NCBI RefSeq assembly: GCF_003260995.1 | Contig: NZ_CP030040.1 | Span: forward strand, 62,001 to 126,000 | From: Acetobacterium sp. KB-1 | GTDB taxonomy: Bacteria > Bacillota > Clostridia > Eubacteriales > Eubacteriaceae | DNA: 64,000 nt | Direction: 5' to 3' | In this document: piece after piece, positions 59,416 to 64,000 of the stretch | Position numbering within the stretch: the first letter of the stretch is position 1 | Layout: each line of letters starts with the position of its first letter | The notes under the pieces: generated by a model | What the model was told of the DNA's origin: nothing | The model's input: only the letters and a program-made list of their open reading frames with translations | Database searches by the model: none | Translations under genes and position numbers: made by a program

Positions 59416-62040
59416 ATGAAATGGTTTTACAACTTAAAAATAGGAAGCAAGGTAATTTTGGGGTATTTAGTCATTGCGATTATCGCCGGAGGGATCGGCA
59501 TGATGGGACTGGCAGGTATCCAAAAAATCAGTGAACAGGATGTGTACCTTTATGAGAAAATGGCAAAACCGCTGGGAGAACTTATCTATATTGTTGACGC
59601 TTTTCAAGGTCTTGTAGGAAACACCCAGGATTTGTTAGGTGCAACCAGCCCCGAAGAAATTGATGCCATTGAGCTTGAAATTCTAAAACGAAATTCCCGA
59701 TTTGATGCAAATCTCAAAACCTTTCAAACAACTTTAAGTTCACCGGAAGCAATCGAAATTGCGGACGAAACCTACCTGCTAAAAGATGATTTTGATCTGA
59801 TCGTAACCAATGTCATCGATCTGGTTCGACAAGGAAACCAGGGAGAAGCCCTGGGGCTGATTAATAGCAGTGATTTTGAAGTGGTAAAACAAAAAATCGA
59901 AGAAAATTACCGGGCAATGATGGACTTAAAGTTAGAAGCTGTTAAAGGTACCGCAAAAAGTAATCATGATATCGCCACAGAAACCACTCGAATGACGATT
60001 GCCCTGTTGGTGATCGGGGTAGTGATTTCTTTACTGTTAGGTCTTTTTATTGCGTCAACAATTACCAGACCGATTGCAAAAATTAGGGATATGATTAAAG
60101 AAATGAGTCTGGGACACCTGGGCATGCGGCTTTATATGGACAGTCTCGACGAGGTAGGTGAAATGGCTACCGCCATGGATCATTTTGCCGATGATCTTCA
60201 AAACGTGGTGATAAAAACCATCCAACAGATTTCTGATGGGGATTTATCGGCGGAAATTGAGCAAAAGGATGAAGCTGATGAAATTATACCGGCACTTAAA
60301 CAAACAATAAAGACCGTGCGCGATCTGATTGCTGAGTCAACCATGCTCGCTCAGGCAGCAGTTGATGGAAAACTCCAGATCAGGGGCGATGCCAATGCGT
60401 TTAAAGGCGGTTTCCGAGAGATTCTAGTGGGATTTAACGACACCTTGGATGCACTTGTAACCCCTTTAAATGTGGCAGCCAGCTATGTGGAACAAATCGG
60501 CAACGGCGTTATTCCGGAGAAAATCGATGAGACTTATTATGGCGACTTTGATACCTTTAAAAACAATATCAATGCCTGTATTGACGGTCTGGCAGCCCTG
60601 GAAGAAGGCAACCGGGTGTTGGGACTGATGAACCGCAACGATTTTTCCCAGGCAATCGTAGGTAATTATCTGGGGATTTACGCAGAAATTGCCGAATCCA
60701 TCAATGGTATCCGGCAGCTTCTTTTGACGATCACGCGGATTGCCGGCAATATTAGAGAAGGAAATCTTTCTGATTTGCCAAAGCTTAAGCAGGATGGCAA
60801 ACGCAGCGAAAATGATCGACTGATGCCCACCTTGGCCGGGATGATGGAAAATATTTTTATGCTGGTAGAAGAAACCGAAACCATGGCTCAAATTGCGGTG
60901 CAAGGAAATCTTAGTTTTCGAGGTGACAGCAGTAAATTCAGGGGTGAATATGCCCAAGTTATTGAAGGATTCAACCAGACCCTGGATGCAGTGATTGAAC
61001 CAGTTAAAGAAGCTTCAGATGTCCTGCGTGAATTAGCACAGGGAAATCTTCATGCCATGGTAAGGGGTGATTATCAGGGTGATCATGCAAAGATTAAGGA
61101 CGATCTCAATGAAAGCATCATGTCATTGGCAATCTATGTCGGTGAAATCACAAGTGTCCTTGAAGCAATGGGGCAGGGAAATCTTAAACAGGAAATTGAA
61201 GCGGAGTTTAAAGGTGACTTTAAAGAAATAGAAAATTCCCTTAACACGATTAATACCCGACTTAGTACCACCCTTTCGGATATTGACAGTGTTTCGGCCC
61301 AGGTGGAAATGGGAGCGATTCAAATATCAGATAGTGGCCAGGCGCTGGCCCAGGGAACAACAGAACAGGCCAGTTCGATTGAGGTTCTAACCACTTCGAT
61401 TGAACAAGTCGCCGACAAAACAAAGCACAATGCGATCAGGGCCAATGAAGCCAATGAAGGGGCGATCGCGGTGCGAAAAAATGCCGAGATCGGCAATCAT
61501 CAAATGAAAAAAATGGTTGCCGCCATGGATGAAATAGATGAATCAGCCAACAGTATTTTTAAAATTATCAAAGTAATTGATGATATTGCGTTTCAAACCA
61601 ATATTCTGGCACTTAATGCTGCTGTCGAAGCAGCCAGAGCCGGTCAGCACGGCAGAGGATTTGCCGTGGTTGCCCAGGAAGTAAGAAGTCTGGCCATTCG
61701 TTGCAGTGATGCTGCCAAAGAGACAACCGCTCTCATTGAAGGTTCGATCGATAAGGTGGAAGTTGGTACTCGGGTAGCAGATGAAACCGCCAGTAGCCTG
61801 AAAGAAATATCCAGTGAGATAAAAAAAGTCACCCATTTAGTTGGAAATATTGCGCAGGCTTCCAGTGATCAAGCCGCAGAAATCGAGCAAATTAATCAGG
61901 GGATTGAGCAAGTTTCACTGGTTATTCAAACCAATGCGGCCACAGCAGAACAAAGCGCGGCAGCCAGTGAAGAACTCTCTGGCCAGGCGCAACTGCTTAA
62001 GCAGATGGTTGGTACCTTTGAAATTAAAACGATCGGTTAA
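59416..62040 (+). CDS. Methyl-accepting chemotaxis protein
   Basis: An 874-residue chemoreceptor. TM1 (about 13-32), an external four-helix-bundle-type sensor domain (about 33-190), TM2 (about 193-213) and a first HAMP follow. An unusually long middle (about 265-600) has repeated HAMP-like or helical modules (segments with QGNLSFRGD, QGNLHAMVRGDYQGD and QGNLKQEIEAEFKGD), so it is probably a poly-HAMP receptor. The C-terminal signalling domain has the conserved hairpin tip (FQTNILALNAAVEAARAG). No che genes are nearby. ATG follows a weak site (GGGGAG). Confidence 0.92.
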   Translation: MKWFYNLKIGSKVILGYLVIAIIAGGIGMMGLAGIQKISEQDVYLYEKMAKPLGELIYIVDAFQGLVGNTQDLLGATSPEEIDAIELEILKRNSRFDANLKTFQTTLSSPEAIEIADETYLLKDDFDLIVTNVIDLVRQGNQGEALGLINSSDFEVVKQKIEENYRAMMDLKLEAVKGTAKSNHDIATETTRMTIALLVIGVVISLLLGLFIASTITRPIAKIRDMIKEMSLGHLGMRLYMDSLDEVGEMATAMDHFADDLQNVVIKTIQQISDGDLSAEIEQKDEADEIIPALKQTIKTVRDLIAESTMLAQAAVDGKLQIRGDANAFKGGFREILVGFNDTLDALVTPLNVAASYVEQIGNGVIPEKIDETYYGDFDTFKNNINACIDGLAALEEGNRVLGLMNRNDFSQAIVGNYLGIYAEIAESINGIRQLLLTITRIAGNIREGNLSDLPKLKQDGKRSENDRLMPTLAGMMENIFMLVEETETMAQIAVQGNLSFRGDSSKFRGEYAQVIEGFNQTLDAVIEPVKEASDVLRELAQGNLHAMVRGDYQGDHAKIKDDLNESIMSLAIYVGEITSVLEAMGQGNLKQEIEAEFKGDFKEIENSLNTINTRLSTTLSDIDSVSAQVEMGAIQISDSGQALAQGTTEQASSIEVLTTSIEQVADKTKHNAIRANEANEGAIAVRKNAEIGNHQMKKMVAAMDEIDESANSIFKIIKVIDDIAFQTNILALNAAVEAARAGQHGRGFAVVAQEVRSLAIRCSDAAKETTALIEGSIDKVEVGTRVADETASSLKEISSEIKKVTHLVGNIAQASSDQAAEIEQINQGIEQVSLVIQTNAATAEQSAAASEELSGQAQLLKQMVGTFEIKTIG

Positions 62041-62106
62041 GCCAAAGCCATCGATTAGTAAAAAGTGTCTTTAATCTTGGTATTACATTAATAATCGAGT
62101 AAAAAC

Positions 62107-62129
62107 TCCGTCTTTTGGGCGGAATTTTT
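62107..62129 (+). terminator. Intrinsic terminator after the chemoreceptor gene
   Basis: TCCGTC at 62107-62112 pairs with GGCGGA at 62118-62123 (one G-T), then ATTTTTT. Confidence 0.7.
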
Positions 62130-62229
62130 TGTGTTGTTAAAAAATTTAGATTAGAATGATTAATTTTGGGTAGAAATAATTATAGCTGTTAAAAGCGAAT
62201 CTAAGTAACAAAAAAAGGAGAAGAAAAAA

Positions 62230-62781
62230 ATGAAAAGAAAATTATTTCTCGGAATGATTATCGGCCTTGTTCTATTGATTGCAGGTTGCGCCCAAGCTCC
62301 AGCAACAACAGATGATAAAGATACTGGGTCGGAAACTGATGTCGTAACAACTGCTTCAATTGTTGATACGGAGGAAGCCTTTATTAAAGCCATCAGCAAA
62401 GATGGGACCTGGATCATTGCCACCATTGATGATTTGGAAATTAGCTCGGACCTGGTCTTAGACGGCGATTTTGTTAATGGCAAGAAAGATGATGGCGGAA
62501 ATGATATCGTTCAGCGCAAGATAGGCCTTTATACGCAAGATGAGGACCGAAATGTTACCGCCAGATTTACACTGACGGCACCAAAACTAACCATTAATAG
62601 TCCCAAAGCAAGCATTGAACACGGAACCTTTGTTGGTGATGTTTATGTAAATGCCAATGACTTTCAGCTTAAAGACCAAAAAATCGAGGGAAATTTGTAT
62701 TTTACAACACCCGAAGCTCAATCAACATTTATGATGGACGCGACCAGTTCAGTAACCGGTGTTCAGGAGTTAAAACAGTAA
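62230..62781 (+). CDS. Lipoprotein of unknown function
   Basis: A 183-residue lipoprotein (lipobox LIAGC, Cys20). An acidic, Thr-rich linker is followed by a domain with DDLEISSDLVLDGDF and LTINSPKASIEHGTFVGDVYV, a repeating beta pattern suggestive of a right-handed beta-helix or adhesin-like fold. Closest known resemblance is to cell-surface polymer-like clostridial lipoproteins; I cannot assign a function. AAAGGAG precedes ATG, and a strong terminator follows. Confidence 0.7.
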   Translation: MKRKLFLGMIIGLVLLIAGCAQAPATTDDKDTGSETDVVTTASIVDTEEAFIKAISKDGTWIIATIDDLEISSDLVLDGDFVNGKKDDGGNDIVQRKIGLYTQDEDRNVTARFTLTAPKLTINSPKASIEHGTFVGDVYVNANDFQLKDQKIEGNLYFTTPEAQSTFMMDATSSVTGVQELKQ

Positions 62782-62812
62782 TGGTTTGACATTTCACAAT
62801 TAAAATTTTGGG

Positions 62813-62857
62813 AACCTCTAAATTGAAGCGTGAAATACATCAATTTAGAGGTTTTCC
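62813..62857 (+). terminator. Intrinsic terminator
   Basis: AACCTCTAAATTG at 62813-62825 pairs with CAATTTAGAGGTT at 62841-62853, a perfect 13-bp stem, then TTCC. Confidence 0.85.
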
Positions 62858-62978
62858 TTTTAGAAAATTTAAAAAGAATGATAATTGACTGGCGTAATGT
62901 GTTACTCGTTTAAATAAAATTGTAATGTTTAAGCGTCTGGGCAATAGTCAAAATTCAGTTAAAATTCGGAGGTGCATT

Positions 62979-64000
62979 ATGGAAAAAAATATTATTATAT
63001 TAGGCGCCGGATACGCGGGAATTCTAACGGCAAAAAAGCTTGCCAAACGTTTAAAAGATCACCAGGATATTAAAATCACCGTAATCGATAAAAAAAGTTA
63101 TCATACCATGCTTACTGAGCTTCATGAGGTAGCTGCGAATCGTGTTGAGGAAGATAGTATCCGAATCAGCTTAAACCGTATTTTTGAGGGACGAAATGTC
63201 GCTGTACAGGTTGATACGATCACTGATATCGATTATGAAAAAAAACAATTAACCGGGAAATTAAAAACCTATCCTTACGATTATCTGGTCTTAGCTTCCG
63301 GTTCTCAACCGACTTTTTTTGGGGTTGAAGGGGCCAAAGAATTTGCTTATAAACTATGGTCTTATGAAGATGCCGTAAAGCTTAAGGGACATATTCTTAA
63401 TATGTTCACAAAGGCGTTACAAGAAACGAATCAGCAGGAAAAACAGCGGTTGCTCAGTTTCTATGTGCTAGGAGCAGGCTTTACGGGTGTCGAAATGGCT
63501 GGGGAACTTGCTGAATGGGTACCGGTACTTTGTAAAGAATTTGAAATTGACCGTGAACTGGTAAAGATTACCCTAGTTGATATGATGGACAGAGTGGTAC
63601 CAAATCTATCAGAGCCGCTATCAGAAAAAGCAAAAAGGCGATTGGAAAAAATGGGCGTCACGGTCATGCTAAACACGTCGTTTAATAAAGTTGGTGAAAA
63701 TTTTATCGAGCTTAAACAGGGGAATCAGTATCAAGAATTCCCGACAAACAGCGTTGTTTGGGCAGCCGGCATCGAAAGCTCAGATATAGCTAATAAGGCA
63801 GTTGCGCTTAATCAAATTGGGCGGGGGCGGATTAAAACTGATGAATTTCTGCGGGCAGAAGGAAAAAACGACGTTTTTATTGCGGGAGATAATATTTTCT
63901 TTATTCCGGATGGTGAAACAGTGCCAGTGCCCCAGATGGTCGAAAACTGTGAACAATCAGCAGATACAGTTGCCCATAATTTAACCAGGGCAATCACAGA
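62979..64000 (+). CDS. Type II NADH dehydrogenase-like flavoprotein, partial at window end
   Basis: Open from ATG 62979 (behind GGAGGTG) to the right edge; the 340 visible residues include IILGAGYAGILTA (FAD Rossmann), KSYHTMLTELHEVAA, LASGSQPTFFG, a second VLGAGFTGVEMAG (NADH Rossmann) and FIAGDNIFF. This is the NDH-2/Ndh type, which oxidises NADH to a quinone or other acceptor at the membrane. In an acetogen lacking an obvious respiratory quinone the acceptor is unclear. The C-terminus, which carries the membrane-binding part, lies outside the window. Confidence 0.85.
   Translation, partial: MEKNIIILGAGYAGILTAKKLAKRLKDHQDIKITVIDKKSYHTMLTELHEVAANRVEEDSIRISLNRIFEGRNVAVQVDTITDIDYEKKQLTGKLKTYPYDYLVLASGSQPTFFGVEGAKEFAYKLWSYEDAVKLKGHILNMFTKALQETNQQEKQRLLSFYVLGAGFTGVEMAGELAEWVPVLCKEFEIDRELVKITLVDMMDRVVPNLSEPLSEKAKRRLEKMGVTVMLNTSFNKVGENFIELKQGNQYQEFPTNSVVWAAGIESSDIANKAVALNQIGRGRIKTDEFLRAEGKNDVFIAGDNIFFIPDGETVPVPQMVENCEQSADTVAHNLTRAIT

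Noticed and set aside
1-64000. tRNA, rRNA, CRISPR arrays, insertion sequences, prophage
   Set aside because: I looked for cloverleaf-like segments, regular repeats, transposase and phage structural motifs and found none that I could support by eye; a tRNAscan or CRISPR-finder run would be decisive.

Overview
The window looks like a chromosome segment of an anaerobic, low-GC Firmicute of the acetogen type, close to Acetobacterium or Eubacteriaceae. That is inferred from content: a corrinoid-protein/UroD-type methyltransferase pair, a Desulfovibrio-type molybdenum aldehyde oxidoreductase with its accessory genes, a radical SAM protein resembling tungsten-enzyme maturases, nickel-pincer cofactor genes, and two sigma-54 operons. 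No tRNA, rRNA, CRISPR array, insertion sequence or prophage was seen. Both window edges cut genes: the tail of a dihydrolipoamide dehydrogenase on the left and a type II NADH dehydrogenase on the right.

Layout. 1-3250: arsenic genes (arsA, a HesB/IscA-like gene, arsD, arsR) behind a strong promoter with an ArsR-type operator. 3350-7877: radical SAM maturase, PadR regulator, a PAS-GGDEF-HD-GYP protein and a zinc-ribbon protein. 8315-12283: a promoter with a leader hairpin drives a corrinoid protein and a methyltransferase, followed by a TetR regulator and two flavodoxin-like proteins. 12430-13887: a DUF4349 membrane protein and a zinc-ribbon membrane protein.

14019-24509 is the most interesting part. 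A consensus promoter precedes a leader that looks like a molybdenum-cofactor (Moco) riboswitch, with a GAAA tetraloop, an 11-nt-type tetraloop receptor and a downstream intrinsic terminator. Behind it lie secreted proteins with a sulfite-oxidase-like Moco-domain fold that lack the usual Cys ligand, an MobB with an extra Cys-rich domain, a small kinase-like protein, a complete ECF transporter (S, A, A', T), an FMN-binding/Moco-fold fusion lipoprotein and a surface alkaline-phosphatase-superfamily lipoprotein. My reading is a possible uptake and salvage system for molybdopterin or Moco: capture and cleave outside, import by ECF, re-phosphorylate inside, hand over to MobB and a MoeA-like protein. 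This is a hypothesis.

23412-39963: a sigma-54 promoter starts a long operon with a MoeA-like protein, aldehyde oxidoreductase, a flavin/Fe-S electron carrier, a redox protein, a methyltransferase, a C-GCAxxG-C-C protein, a radical SAM protein, a CoA-ligase-like protein, XdhC, an NTP transferase-HD fusion, a histidine phosphatase, its own sigma-54 activator and a circularly permuted second XdhC. The gene order matches what I recall of the Desulfovibrio DVU_1551-1559 cluster.

40036-44523: TtcA-like protein, a decayed cystathionine lyase fragment, PatB, a DUF2786 protein and an ATC-hydrolase-like protein. 53720 down to 44662, minus strand: a second sigma-54 operon holding a DUF362 protein, its activator, LipB, a free lipoyl domain, a short-chain dehydrogenase, an acyl-AMP ligase-ACP fusion, LarB and LarC. 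It combines two carrier systems in an arrangement I do not recognise. 54030-64000: a flavodoxin-SCP2-membrane fusion, threonine ammonia-lyase, a phasin-like protein with UbiB, a chemoreceptor, a lipoprotein and the NADH dehydrogenase start.
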